Source: Nageia nagi
Taxonomy: Eukaryota > Pinophyta
Direction: 5' to 3'
DNA: 64,000 bases
Assembly (NCBI GenBank): GCA_050084985.1
Contig: JBITNC010000001.1
Location: 150,660,001 to 150,724,000 of the forward strand
The translations under genes and the position numbers were made by a program. This document shows, in pieces, positions 51,251 through 64,000 of the stretch; positions within the stretch are counted from its first letter, which is position 1, and every line of letters begins with the position of its first letter. The notes beneath the pieces are model-generated. The model saw only the letters and a list, made by a program, of their open reading frames with translations, ran no database searches and was not told where the DNA came from.

Positions 51251-52038
51251 ATTATATAATCTAGCAAACTTACTACATAAACACTTTGATATTGTTCAAC
51301 TTAAGGCAATAATAACCCTGATAAGATTCAAGCTCACTCTCAATGCACAATAGAAACATTAACACATTCTCAAATTCATTACATGAGCTGAACAATAATA
51401 CACCTAGGATCAATCTTGTCATTAGCTAAGTACGTAAAAGAACCAATCATTAAATTTGAATCAAATATAAATATAACATAATATAATGGAATACAACTGA
51501 TAGAATACAATATTTCCCATTTGTGCTCTCAAAGAGCTCTCAACAATGAGATCTACTTTGTTCTATAGTGCTACATACACATTCTATTGCACTAATTTGG
51601 AATACAATTACAAAGCTTTATATATAATTTAGAAAGTGGTCACTAAGAAATAATAAAATAATATTCTTATGGTCAAACCTAACAGTAACGAGATTAACAA
51701 CCCATAACAAATCACTTGTGCCTCATACACAAGCTTTATTGATATACACATGCTTTAATCATATAAACACAAAATATAAATATATATACACATAGGTTAT
51801 TATGGGCAATTGATATATGCATGAGCTTATATGTTGGGTGATATACACAAAGGTTATAATACCTTATTTATGCACATAATATATTGAATTATATATGAAC
51901 AAGGTTTAGCATATGATTTATGCATATAATATATTAAGTTTTATATGAATAGGGAATATACCTGCATGATCAAAACATGAATTATGCAAGTTCTTCAAGG
52001 GAATGTACAATAGGTTTAGGAGAGATTCAATTCCAACA
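51250..52038 (-). repeat. 3' LTR of the copia element
   Basis: Matches 54321-56410 outside the insertion, with shared phrases ctacataaacactttgatat, caatgagatctactttgttc and ttcaagggaatgta. The outer (left) end is eroded. Confidence 0.8.
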
Positions 52039-52349
52039 TTCTACCCTTTTATATTGAAAGGACCCACAAGAGTTCTGAAGCATCACTAACTAGACAACTG
52101 ATCTTCTTCTTTTTCTCTTCCTTTAATTTTGTAACAAAAAAATCAAGAAATACAAAAAACTACTTTATTTTTGGTACTCCTTATACTCTTCATCTTTAGG
52201 AAGGCTATCCTCCATCTTTGGTGCTTTCTCCAATAAATAATTGAGTGCCTTTTGATGACCAACTCTCTTTTCATCAAAAATTTCCTTTTATTGACATTCC
52301 AACAATTTCAATAGTAATGGTTCTCAATAACCATTTTTTTACATAATCA

Positions 52350-53629
52350 TCATTCACATAAAAAAAATACTCCTATTAAGTATTTACTAAAACTAACCAT
52401 ATCTGATAGATGATTATACCACACAACTATCTCAAAAATCTCCACACAAATTATCAAACAAAACATAGCCATGAAATGACTCATTACAAATATAAACAGA
52501 GAATAAACTTCCTCTAATAAATCATCACTCTTCACGAAAGTTGTACATTCCTCCTTACAAGGAATTTCATCACATAACTGATCCAATTGTTGATCCAACA
52601 TTATATTCACCATAAGAATACTTTTCTTCAATGTTTTCTTCATAATACAATCTTCAAAACTTGGTAGATTTGCTCCCAATGATAACAGATGTTCTTACTA
52701 AAACTAAAGCAAGTTTTCAAATGATTCCTTTATAAGATATTATCCATTATTCTCACACATAACAACAACCTCAAAAATTCTACTAAATAAAAAACCATTA
52801 CTTTTGATGTGATTAGATTTACATATGTCTTCCTTTGCTTCTTTTATGCTTCTCATGAATCCATATTGCTACAAATGTGATGTTGTTATAGAAGATACCA
52901 TTAGCTCTTCAACAAGAGTTCTCCTTCTTGATGTTTCTTCATACAATGTTGCCTCTACAAGGCAACCCACATTATTCTTTATTTTCAATCCAAGAGAATG
53001 ATCTCCATCATTCTTCACAATTGATATCTCCATTGTCATTACAACATGAAGATCATCAATCTATTTTTTTCTTGGACTAATATCCCACAAAGTTTTATGT
53101 ATTAGCTTCTCAATACAATTTTCATTCACTCCAGATGAGTGATTTTCACAATATCCATCCACTCCATGTGAGTGATATTCAAATAACCAACACTTCATTA
53201 TGAGTGTTTCTTCTTCAATATTTAAATTTACCTTCCCAAAATATCCATCTTCCATTCTTGATGAATGGTCTTTAACATAAGAAATCCAACACTCCTCCAT
53301 ATGTGTTTCTTCAACATTCTCCTCCACGAGAATAAATTCAATGTAATCCACCTCATCTTGATGCTATTCAAATAAATATGCATGCACTTTGAAGTCCAAT
53401 CTTCAACACAAGAACATCTATCTCTCTCATAGAATGATTATTCAACAATGCTTGAGGATTGTATCTCCTCTTCAATAATTTCTTGAACTTGTTCCTTCTC
53501 CAAGGGGCATACTTCATTAACAAAATTTTGATATTGTGCCTTCTCCATAAGATACTCTTCAACATATTTGTTTTCTATGAGATATTTTTCATGTGCTTTA
53601 TCAATAAGAAAATTAGAAATAAATTTCAT
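52350..53629 (-). pseudogene. Acidic gag-derived open frames of the copia element
   Basis: Minus-strand frames at 53438-53629 (EKYLIENKYVEEYLMEKAQY), 53061-53351 (with DHSSRMEDGYFG and NHSSGVNENC, two copies of an HSS phrase) and 52350-52679 lie downstream of the gag start. They are rich in glutamate with scattered cysteines and histidines. They occupy the place of pol but show no pol motifs. Confidence 0.4.
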
Positions 53630-54023
53630 TCATCTTAAATATGACACATCATTCTCTTTTACATATTATTCCTCTACAAGAAAGAATTCACTATCATAAT
53701 TTTTTATAATCCTCTACAAGAAAGAATTCATTATCATAATTTTTTATAACTTTCACACAAGAAATGTTTCCCATATTAAGAACCTCACAAGTCTCTTTCC
53801 ATGATTATTCAACACAACTCTCTTCCATGAAAAGAGTTTTGAAATGCTCCATACAAGCCTCATTACAAGACTCTTCAAAAAACACAAGGTTTTCCCTTGC
53901 TCATACAATTTTGACAAGACTACTTCAATATTTTCCACACTTTTGTAGTTTTTCTACAACTAGCAATAAGTGGGAAAATATATTTCTTCATGCCTTTTTT
54001 ATATCAAGGAGATGTAGAAAATT

Positions 54024-54224
54024 CTAATGCTGCTCTTCCTTTTTCAATCTTCTTGCATTTTCTACAAATTTGCTCCAATCTATTGGTTCTTCAAACCCAT
54101 CAATAATGATGTCCCAAAGTCCTTTTTTTATCAACAAAGGCTTAATTTTGATAATCCATAATTCATAATATTCACCATGAAATTCAAGAATAATTAATAT
54201 TTCACATATATTTTTGGCCATCAT
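54024..54224 (-). CDS. Copia-type gag N-terminal region
   Basis: The 66-codon frame reads LEFHGEYYELWIIKIKPLLI then KKGLWDIIIDGFEEP and ends RLKKEEQH. This is the F.G.NY..W...m...L....LW..i..G...P pattern that opens copia gag (UBN2-type). The ATG lies about 95 bp inside the PBS, as expected for the start of the element's polyprotein. A stop ends it early compared with a full gag. Confidence 0.75.
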   Translation of the reverse strand: MMAKNICEILIILEFHGEYYELWIIKIKPLLIKKGLWDIIIDGFEEPIDWSKFVENARRLKKEEQH

Positions 54225-54320
54225 ACCAACAACAATAAATAATCTCTTTTTGTAAAGACTTGATAAATCTTTGTAAGAAGTCTACAATCAGCTTTGGAAC
54301 AACTGAGCTCTAATATCACA

Positions 54321-56410
54321 TGTAGAATCTATACATGTTTTCTACATAAACACTTTGATATTGTTCAACTCAATACGGTAGCAATAACCTTGATAAGATT
54401 AAAGCTCACTTTCAATGCACAATGGAAACATTAACACATTTTCATATTCATTGCATGAGTTGAACAATAATACACCTAGGATCAAACTTGGCGTTACCCA
54501 AGTACATGAAAGAATTATCATCATTAAATTTTTCCAATAAATATATAGTATATCTATGTAATTGGTATGTATCATAATCAGTAATAGTCCCTAATTGCCA
54601 TCTTGTTGTGCAAGATAATGATGCCCAATAATACACTACAGTGATAGTTGCAATGGAATAACAATGCAATCATAATAAAGAGATAGTGATATGACAATGA
54701 TTATTAGTACAAGTGTACTATAGAGCTTTCAATTGGTGAAATCCAATAAAAATTAAAATATTAAATAGTAAATGGTAAATGATAAATGGAAAATGGTAAG
54801 TAATTGTAGAAGATATATATTCTAGAATTATCCATAGGATTATTTGGCGTAAGGACATGTGATGACATGGAAGTAGTTGTTGATATTTAAAAGGGGTTTC
54901 TAGAAAATAGTTATATAATAAAAGATCCATATGACATATCATAGATATTTCTAGAGATACAGATATAATATATTTTAAAATTCAAGTTGTAGAAAGGCCT
55001 AGATACCTTCTCTATTCTATAAATAGAGAAGTGTTATAGACATGTAAAGTAAGTCTAGAGCATATCTAGTGGAAGTTAGGTAGAAGCCAAGAGAAGGAAA
55101 GTCAAGTGAAATCTAAGAGAAGGAACTTCTAGTGCAAGTCAAGAGAAAGTAACTTTAGTGAAATTCTAACGGAAGTCTAGAGCAAGTCTAGTGGAATCCA
55201 AGGCAAGTCTAGTAGAATTCAAGTATAAGAAAAGTGCAAGCAAAATGAAGGTAAGTCAAGGGAAGCCAGGTCAAGTTAATTTGAATTTGTAAGTGAGTTG
55301 TGAAGAAGTTTATATGTGTGTGATGAGTCTTGATTCTTAGTATCATAAGTGTTGCATTGTGATCATGATTATCCAAGTGAATATAAAGTTAGAGTTTTGT
55401 TGTAAGAAGGATCTCTTTATGAAGTTATGATAGTTGTTGTGTTGGATTAGTTGTTGAAAAGAGAAAGTGGTGGTGCTCCTCATAGGATAGCTAAGTCCAT
55501 GTCTATCATCATGATGAAAGTTTCTTACCATTGCATCATAACTCTTGTTGTATTTGTATCTTCACTTTCATCAATAATATTGTATCATTGTTCTATTGTA
55601 CAATTATTATGTTGCTCATAGTATCTAAACTACATAACCACTAAGTAAAGTAGTGCATCAAGGTGAAATATCATTGAAAGAGAAAGCCCCAATATTATAA
55701 TTTCTTGTGTGTTAAAATAATCGGTAAAAACAATCATTAACTTTGGAGAAAATATAAATATAACATTCTATAATGCATTACAACTAATCAAATGTTAAAC
55801 AATACAACTTATAATATGTATACATTTTGATAAAATACAATGCCATCCATTTGTGCTCTCATAGAGCTCTCAACAATGAGATCTACTTTGTTCTACTATG
55901 TTATGGAGTGTTACATGCACATTTTATTGCACTACATTAGAATACAATTATAAATCTTTATATAGAGTTTATAAAGTCACTAAGAAATAACAAAATAACA
56001 TCCCCATGCTCAAACCTAATAGTCACAAGATTAACAAATCACACCAGATTTGGAAATTGCTAAAAAATAACTTAAAATGGACACAAAAGTAGTCTTTATA
56101 TACATAAGCTTTATTGATATATGCATAGTATTTAATCATATATGCATATGATATAAATATATAGACATATATATTATTATGGGTTAATGATATACACATA
56201 AGCTATGTTAATCGATATACATGTATGTTATAATACTTGATATACACACATAATATATTGACTTATATACACATGGTATTTAAGATATGATATGTGCATA
56301 TGGTATATTAGGTATTATACACACATGTAATATACCTACATTACCAGAACATGAATTTAATAGGTTCTTCAAGGGAATGTAAGATAGGTTTAGGAGAGAT
56401 GATTCCCACA
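54321..56410 (-). repeat. 5' LTR of the copia element, interrupted
   Basis: About 880 bp of LTR sequence in two parts (54321-54527 and 55734-56410) split by an insertion. The outer end reads TGTGGGAATC on the minus strand. Confidence 0.8.
54528..55733 (+). mobile_element. 1.2-kb insertion in the copia LTR, LTR-like
   Basis: Flanked by direct TCATTAA repeats (54521-54527 and 55734-55740), while the uninterrupted sister LTR has a single TCATTAA at the same place. It contains a plus-strand TATA-like tctataaatagag near 55014-55026, followed by a tract of roughly 20-bp phrases built on aagtctagtggaa (55050-55260). A solo LTR is likely, but TG...CA ends were not found. Confidence 0.6.
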
Positions 56411-59400
56411 ATAACTTGGAGTTATTACTTTTTAATGAGAGGTTTTATGCTCCTATATTGAGATATTCTTTTTATTTTGTACATTTTTTGTACTCTTTTT
56501 AGGTCTACTTGATTCATTTAGATAACCAAATGTTTTCTTTTTTAAATTAAGTATCTACAAATCTATTATTTCTTTCTTTTAGTTTATTTATGATTTTATT
56601 CAACCATTTGGTTAAATGTTTTCCACATGATTTTTATAAGGAGGATTTGGAAGAAGTTAATAATTTTTAAATTATTTTTCATTCCATCAAATAATCACTT
56701 AAGAAAACTATGCAATGAAAGTTTTCTAAAATGGATGAGAAATTGACTCTGCTAGGGTTTGGGAGAATGAGTTCCAAAAGGATATTCTTTCATCATACTG
56801 CTACAAGGTTTGGTTTTGATTTTGGTAATAAGGAAAGCTCAAGCAAGGGTGGGAGACCAAGCTTGGTGGTAGATTGCTCCAATGAGGGGGGGGGGGGTCT
56901 ATTGAGAGCTAAAGATGCTCTTTTGGAGAGGAGATTTGTAGTGTGACTAATCCTTTAAGGAGAACTCTCATGATGGATCTTTCTATTTTTCCTTTATTCT
57001 AGTGTTCAATAGTAAGTATTCTGATTCAAAGGATGGTGTTCCTACCTCTCTTTATGGTACCTTCTATTAGAAGGATATGGATTTTTGGTGCATGATTTAT
57101 TAATTCTTATGGTATTGCTAATCCTATCATGGGTGGTTATGATTACAACTTAGCTTCCCTTGATCCATTTGTATACGATGGAGGGAGGATGTTATCAGAT
57201 ATTTCAAGGTCAAAGGAAAGGAATCTTGCAGCTAAAGAGGTGGAATTTGTGGGTGAGCCTAAAGGGATAAAAAAGGATGCTTGGTTGGTTACATGATATA
57301 TCTCAATGCTAGTTCCCTGCAACTTGGTTGCATGTTTTCCTATAGTGTTGGGAATCATTAAGTAGGTGGGTGATGTCTTGGATGAAAATGATATTATTGA
57401 GGTCATCATGGATCTTCTATGTTACCGATCTAGCTATGTAGGGATGGTTTGAATATTGATTTTTGTAGGCCTATTATGCCTCTTTCATAGGTTGATATCA
57501 TTACTACTTTGGGTGTAGATGCTAGCCTTCAAGGTTGGTTCTCTAGCACAGGGTAGGCTTTGAATTTGGTAAGGCATGTATCACTAACCTTGACCCATTA
57601 AGATTTGGTTAGTGTTCTAATGCTTCTTCCTACAAGGGATATGGTCTATTTTGAGGATTTTATGGGGATTTTTTTAAATATGTTTTTTTATGATAATTAT
57701 TCCATGCTTCAAACTTTTTTTGTGCATAAATTATAGGTTGAGGGACTCTATCTATTAGGATTTTTCATGCCCTAGTCAAGTTGAGGGATAGTTTCAAGCT
57801 TCTTTTTGAATCAAATATGAATATGGGATTTTATATTTGGCCACCTATTAGTCTAAGGCTCATATATGAACTAAATTATAATATTTTCTTAGGAAAAGGC
57901 CATGTAAAAGGTTAGTATTCCTTTCAAAAATTCATCCTCCAACATAATAAAAAAAGAAATCAGTTAGTTTCCTAAATATGATTATATTTACAAATTTTCA
58001 AGAATTATCAAAAAGAGTACTTTTCTAGACATCTAATGTATTTGTTGGGAAGATTCAAGCTCTTGTCATCAAGGTTAATGGTGGACAATATAGAAATAAA
58101 GAAAATGGTAAAGATAAAGAAGAAGACTAAGGTAAAGGTAAATAAAAAATAAATGAAGAACGATAATAGTGAAAGGACAAGAAGGGCTATTAGTATTAAT
58201 AAAAAATAGGTGATTTTTGAGAAAGTTTACTTTAAGAGGTTGAGAGACCTAGAAATTTAAAATTTGATATTAATATGTGTGTGTGATAAAAAATGATAAA
58301 TAGGATTGCAAAAAATTACATATAATAAGAGAAAGGGAGTTCCTAGTGTAACTTTGATGTGTGAGAGTGAAGTTAACAAAAAAAAGTGTCAAATTACAAT
58401 ATATCTGAGTGAGGTAGGAAGCTTATATATGGAGAGTCAACAAGCTCCAATCAACATTCAAGGTCATAAAGAATCTCTTGATGTTACAACTAAAGGGATT
58501 AATTATATTGATTTTAACAATAATGCGCTAACATGTGATCATTCTCTTTAGGGTCCATTTGATGCATCTAAATTATGATTTTCTATGGTTGGAAATAAGA
58601 TGTGATAAGACTTGGCTCGATGTGCTATGAGGTTTGTTGGAGATCACTTTATATTTGAGATGGGTGGTTTCTCTAACATAAAGTATAATGCACTTTTTAT
58701 TTTTATAATCCATTCATATTTTAGAGTGCAAGCACCTTTGAATAAATAATGGAATCAAACTTGAATTTCATAGTGGATAGGATAAATGAATATGATATGC
58801 TCTTCAGTTTCTAGTTCAAAGTTGCATAGTTTGTATATGCATTTGTCTCTAGGGATATGGTGATTTATCTCGATGTGGAGTTGATGTGAGAAAACCCTTA
58901 TCTAGATGAGGGGAAAGTGGAACCCATGATATATGTGTATCCTTTTCTAATCAATAATGATAATACCACCATCTCTAGTTTCATGTAAACCAAAGGATAA
59001 TACAAGAGCTTTGGTGAAAGTGGTTTTTTCTAATTCAATCCATATCATCTTCAAGTAAGTTTATTAAATGTCCTTCCTTATCCTTTTATTGATATCTTTA
59101 TTAGAGGGATTAGATGTCCTATCTAGGAGATAAGGAGGTAGTTGCTCAATATATAGGCCTATGGATCATAAGAGAGAGATGGATTTTGAGTACCAATACC
59201 AAAAACTTCCTTTTTCTTGAAAGTTGCATTAAGGATTTGAGTACTAAGAGAGAGTATCTATTTGAGTCAAGATCTATGGAAATCATGTGATGGATCTCAT
59301 TCAAAATCCTAATAACATGAAATATTGCAAGGGCCAAAATAACAATTTATTTTTCTCTACTAGTTCTCTTTATGCAAATATTTCTCATTCCTATAAAACA

Positions 59401-59830
59401 AGTGGTTCTTCCACAAATAATTAGTGCATTGATCATTTTCTTATTAACATGTTTATAAAAAGGAGTATTTTAGGATATGTGAGCATGGTAGGAATGGTTG
59501 TGTCATCATCCATATTATGAACTATTAGCAGTTATATTTAATGGGGTTCATTATTTGAGATATAAATATGGATTTATTCTTAATGTCTATGATTCTCCAT
59601 ATATCAATCTCAATTTAATATTATTTGCATAATCTATTGATGGAGAGTAGGGATAAGATTGAGTTTTATAATAAAATATCTACATAAAATAAAGGAATTT
59701 AAGGGTATTTTTAAACTTGGTGCTTTCTTAGTTATGGATAAAACATTATAATTTCTAAAGTTTTCAAAATAATGAGTTATAATCCAAAGACAAAGAGTTT
59801 CACTAGCTATTAAACGAGTAAAGCAAGTTA
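56411..59830. other. AT-rich, probably repeat-derived interval
   Basis: Contains scattered short open frames (56731-56946 and 58306-58551 on the plus strand) without recognised domains and a run of 12 G residues at 56886-56897. Many broken frames suggest decayed transposon sequence, but no family could be assigned. Confidence 0.4.
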
Positions 59831-59836
59831 TGGTAT

Positions 59837-59838
<2 letters not shown>

Positions 59839-59868
<30 letters not shown>
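59839..59868. repeat. (AT)n microsatellite
   Basis: About 15 uninterrupted AT dinucleotides. Confidence 0.95.
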
Positions 59869-59873
<5 letters not shown>

Positions 59874-59939
59874 CTTATTTATGGTTTGCTTCAAGTAAAA
59901 ATAATTTATCAAATATATATTATTATCTCTTTATCCTCC

Positions 59940-60190
59940 TAGTGGTGTTTGTGATGGTTTTTTATTTGCTAAATGCCATTGATTTTTTAAGAAAGGGATA
60001 TCACATAGGTATTTTTTCACTTTTGAAGTTGGTGCATTCCAATTTATAAAGGTATATACCTATGATGGATCAAGGTGTATTTCATTTTTTAGTAATGATT
60101 ATTCTAAGAAAGTTTAGATTTATTTTATCAAGTATAAGAATGATGATCTAAATCATTTTGTGAAAATTAAAGAAATTCAAAGAAGAAAAT
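59940..60190 (+). pseudogene. Ty1/copia integrase fragment
   Basis: Across frameshifts the sequence reads CDGFLFAKCH, SLLKLVHSNL, then FFSNDYSKKV and IYFIKYKNDDLNHFVKIKE. These match the zinc-binding C..C, LelvHsDl and f.dDySr..wvYfLk.K blocks of copia integrase. The catalytic aspartates are partly replaced by asparagine (HSN, SNDYS), so it is dead. Confidence 0.75.
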
Positions 60191-60199
60191 ATCAAAACA

Positions 60200-63100
60200 T
60201 ATATTTTTACATCATAATGATGATAACCAAGTATTTACACTAGATTAATAAATTTAGTAGTGATATTTATTAGATAATGAAAATCGTATACATTAGGTTT
60301 ATTACATTGGATTAATGGAGTTAATAATGATTTAGCACATCTCAAAATACCATATGAATTATCTTTATAGATATATTATTATGTTAATGATAGAATTTCT
60401 CTAGTGGAGCTACCATTTTTTTGAAATGATGTTAGAGTTTTTTTAGAGTTACATGTGATGCATAATCATAATAGTACTACCTTTATCTTATACACTTCAG
60501 CCAAAAATAGGGGAAGAAAATACAAAACATGAGATACAAAAAGTGAAAATGATGTAGTCCATAAAAAAATACATATATTTTGAGTAATGCAATTACATTA
60601 TAAGATTTTTTCATGAAGTTTCATTATGAAAGAGCTTGAGAGTCAAGAAGTAAAAGAGGCATAAATCAAAACATAATATTTATGCTATTATGTTTATATC
60701 ATTAAGATGAATTTATATAACATATTTTTTGAAAACTTAATCCATGAAGACTAATTGTAATATTATTAGAATTAGGTTTTACACGTGCATGGTGGGGGGT
60801 GGTGGGGTCAGTAGAAAGCCTTCAAAATACATGCATCCATGGGCTTCTTAAAAAAAAAAGCTCTATTTTTTAAATTTACTACCTTATCTTCTAATCTATT
60901 AAACCCCTCATGGTAAAACGTATAAAATAAATAATAATATTAAAAAAAAAAAAACTTACCATTTTATGGAAAAATATTGAATCAATTTTTAATACCCCTT
61001 AAAAATTTTATCCCTTGATATCGTCACCTAGAATTATAGCAGTCCAAGACTTTACTAATCAAAAGCCTTAGCTAATGTTATTTAAAGTTGCCCATAATGA
61101 TGAATCCTAAGATGGAGTGAAAAGTATTTATCTAAAAAAGTAACATACAAAATAAGATCACTTGAAAGTGAAAAAAAATAATTAAAAATGAGAACATTTT
61201 TAAACTTGGTATTCAACTGCCTTATAATATTATACTTTCACTATCCCATCCTATACATAATATATAGGAATGAGTTAATTTTCATCAATGCATTTAGTAA
61301 TAAATAACTTGTAATTTATGCTTGAGATTTTCTAGGATTGAAACCATTTTTCTAAAACATAGATAATGTATGATACTGACATGGGGAATACACATTTTGA
61401 AACCATTACAATAGAATGTGTTTAAAACTAAACAACATATATTGAAATCAATTAAACAACTACCATCATTCAAACCCTTATAATGATGTCAATTGATCAA
61501 TTATATCATATGTACAGATATGTAAATATTTTTTGTAAGTTATAGGTGATTATAGTTAAAATAAACATCCCACCTTAAAATATGTATTACAAGTGTTATT
61601 GTATTTGTAAGAGAGTTAATTGAACATTTATTATTTTGGATCTTCTAATTACCCTCAAAATATTGTAACAAAGTAAATTGTAAAATCAATATATTAGATC
61701 ACACTTAACTATTCTATATCAAAATGTAATCTTCTACTAAACATCTTTAACTTATTATTAGAATAAATTTATTTGAAAAATCAACATTTTAGATAATATT
61801 ATACTATATTCATCAAGTTGAAATCTTGTAGTAACCAACATTTCAATTCACACTTTTCTTTTCTATATCAAATTGTTATATCGAATAAGATACTTTATAA
61901 CATACTTTTATATAATATAAATTGAATTATAATCCTTCCCTCTAATAAAACTATTTAATAAATAAATATTTAAAATTTAAGATATTTACAATACTAAATA
62001 ATATAACATATTAACTATAAATTAGATGAGATAATTATATTTTAAATGTTTAAATTATAAAATAATTTTTTTTAATGGGTAAAATTCCGTTTTAAATTAT
62101 ATCCAAAAGGATTCTTATTGAGCTCATGTTTCAACTCATTTACGTGAATGAATCATCCTTTAATTTTTAGAATAGAACTTCCATCTTACATATGAAATAT
62201 TAAACCCTTTCAAATTCAAAACTTTTACTAATACTTAATTGAATAAAAATTTAATCAAGCATTCAATGTTGATCCTTTTTTAATGTTGTATGATTTCACT
62301 TCAACTACCATGGTCTCCCATTTTGTACCATGACTACATTGCAATGAAAAGAAAAAAAGAAAGATGCCTTCACCTCTATAAAACCATGGTCAAGACTATA
62401 GGACTCATCTCATACCTGAAAAAAATGTGTATATTTTGTAAATAATTCAAAATATTTACAAGTCATATCTCACAAAATAGTGATAAATATAAGAAGCTTT
62501 CTCTCTAGTTATCATGACACATTAGCATCCACTATGTTCTCAGACATGTTTGACATGTTTTCCTGGGGCAAGCCACTGACAGTTAGAGAGGGGCTTGTCT
62601 ATAGTTGATTTCCTTTTGTCTACTTCGTATGTACTATTAGATCCTCAATAGTGAATGAGAGTTTAATCTCTCAATAAATATAACTAATGCAAATGACTAA
62701 ATCTTTCAGATGCGATGAAAGCTTGTTGGAGTTCTCAGCATATTTCTAGATTATTACCTCATTATTTCCTAAAGTTTTCCATCCTATGATATTTCACTCT
62801 TATCATTGACTCACAAAGCCTTTTTGTTGATCTTAGTGAAGGATCAATTGGAATATAATAATAAAAATAAACTATTATCCATAGTGGAGGAGCCCCTTTA
62901 TCAGCATGGGGTGACCAGTGACATTAGTCACACCATCGTAACCCAATTTCATTTCCAAATTTGATCCCTGATACTAACTTGCTTGTTGAAAAGTTTTAAT
63001 ATTTTAAATTTAAATAACATTTTAAGTTTCATTTCTTTTAATTTCACATATTAATTTTATTACTTGATAAGGTAATTTATTTCTTGTTACTTAAAACAAA

Positions 63101-63700
63101 TCATAATATTTACTTTACATATTACATTAATGTTTATAGGAATTACCAAATTTTGTCCATAAGTAAATATATGAATTAAGTATATGAATAGTTATTTCTC
63201 ATATACTTTAATTGTATAATAAAATAATCCAGCTTATTTCTCGTATAATTTTTTAATTTCTTTTTTCCCTTTCAAAAAATATATAATTTGAATTACAAAG
63301 AAATGCTCAATAAAATAAAAGATTTTATTTTATTTTTCATAATTTATCAATCTATTCTTTATCAAATAAAAAACAATCTAAAGGAGTTTATAATTAACTA
63401 AATAAAAAATAAAAATGTTTATTATGATAGTTGAGGGAATTTGAGAAATTAAAGTTATAATAAATTTAGAATACAAGTTCAAATATAACACCCCCTACTC
63501 CTTTTTTTTAATACGAGTAGAATTTATTGCAAAGATTGTCTACTCCCTCTCCCTATAAAATACTTACCAATATTCTGATAGTTCAACTTGATAGGAAAGT
63601 AACTCTTGGTAGGACTCATGTGGTATTTACCATTTCCTAAGGGTGACCCCCTCCAATGTACATATTTAGGTGAAATAGAAGTATTTTGTATTTCCATATT
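60200..63700. other. AT-rich interval without recognised features
   Basis: No sustained reading frame, RNA gene or clear repeat boundary was found. The first few hundred bases may be further copia remnants. Confidence 0.5.
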
Positions 63701-63876
63701 TGTAAGTGGAAGAAATTCAACATGTCATTAGGAGGTTCAAGAGCCATTAGAAATTTTTATTTTTTAGAAATTCTCTATAAGGGGTTCTCCTTTTTGTATA
63801 CTTAGCATTTTAGAATGTAATTTAGCTTTTTGGAGTTAATACTATTTCATATTTGCATCCTCATATGAGCCTTACA
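63701..63876 (+). mobile_element. Short 5' LTR (176 bp) of a retrotransposon leaving the window
   Basis: It begins TGTAAG and ends CTTACA, a perfect 6-bp inverted terminus, and is directly followed by TGGTATCAGAGC. A TATA-like tctctataagg lies at about 63771-63781. The body of the element lies to the right of the window. Confidence 0.75.
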
Positions 63877-63888
63877 TGGTATCAGAGC
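63877..63888 (+). other. Primer-binding site (initiator methionine tRNA)
   Basis: TGGTATCAGAGC is an exact match to the plant initiator-methionine PBS, abutting the LTR end. An ATG at 63987 (MDTH...) could begin gag but only 14 bases of it are visible. Confidence 0.85.
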
Positions 63889-64000
63889 AAGGGCTCATTT
63901 TCTTGCAAATCCATAGACTCCAAAACCCATTTCAACCTTCATTTTTCTCCATATCCCTTTGTCAAAACCCATTTTTGAACTCATTTATGGATACTCATTT

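Larger units (their letters stand above)
51250..56410 (-). mobile_element. Non-autonomous Ty1/copia element
   Basis: LTRs lie at about 51250-52038 (3') and 54321-56410 (5', interrupted). On the minus strand the LTRs start TGTTGGAATTGAATCTCTCC and TGTGGGAATCATCTCTCC. The PBS-like TGTGATATTAGAGCTCAG is directly inside the 5' LTR (to 54320), and the purine tract AAAAGGGTAGAA precedes the 3' LTR. The 2.3-kb interior encodes only gag-like pieces; integrase, reverse transcriptase and RNase H are missing. Confidence 0.8.

Noticed and set aside
34408-64000. Endogenous viral (pararetrovirus) sequence
   Set aside because: All retroid fragments have copia, gypsy, TRIM or LINE features; no pararetroviral movement or coat motifs are visible.

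Overview
The window looks like nuclear DNA of a large-genome land plant, most likely a gymnosperm (a fern or other non-flowering lineage is possible). It is AT-rich and packed with decayed plant LTR retrotransposons, LINE pieces, hAT remnants and microsatellites. Its one apparently intact gene is split by introns of 13.2 and 16.3 kb. I see no rRNA gene, intact tRNA gene, CRISPR array or bacterial-style operon.

The gene is the 3' part of a nuclear murC (UDP-N-acetylmuramate--L-alanine ligase), on the + strand. Five exons (2600-2877, 3042-3111, 3198-3293, 16523-16598, 32943-32995) join in frame to 190 codons plus a stop. They carry the Mur-ligase C-terminal signature DDYAHHPTE, then FQPHTYSR (made across a splice junction), then LTLGAGDIT and a natural C-terminus. 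MurC belongs to the peptidoglycan pathway that mosses and gymnosperms are known to keep for the plastid and that flowering plants have mostly lost. The 5' exons lie left of the window.

Layout. 1-1895: outer part of a long LTR built of 183-bp tandem units. 2600-3293: three clustered murC exons. 3294-16522: first giant intron, with a tRNA-derived SINE, a hAT fragment, two long-LTR elements in opposite orientation (about 5.35-9.22 kb minus, 9.87-16.1 kb plus), an exon-like orphan between them, and a Ty3/gypsy LTR at 13985-15439. 16523-16598: exon. 16599-32942: second giant intron, with a GC-rich terminal-inverted-repeat insertion, another long LTR with the 183-bp array, a plant-mobile-domain pseudogene, a gypsy gag zinc-knuckle fragment and a broken copia RNase H. 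32943-32995: last exon.

Downstream of murC everything recognisable is repeat-derived. A 13.4-kb minus-strand gypsy element (34408-47762) is hollowed out by a probable DNA transposon with 21-25-bp repeat arrays at both sides, a hAT-like transposase pseudogene and a LINE piece. A complete 269-bp TRIM element (46438-46706) sits beside the gypsy primer-binding site. Further right are a LINE fragment, a non-autonomous copia element with one interrupted LTR (about 51250-56410), a copia integrase remnant (near 60 kb) and the short 5' LTR of another element running off the right edge.

There is no gene network here beyond murC. The biology is a plastid peptidoglycan gene stretched by nested transposons, and those transposons contain several unusual repeat architectures.
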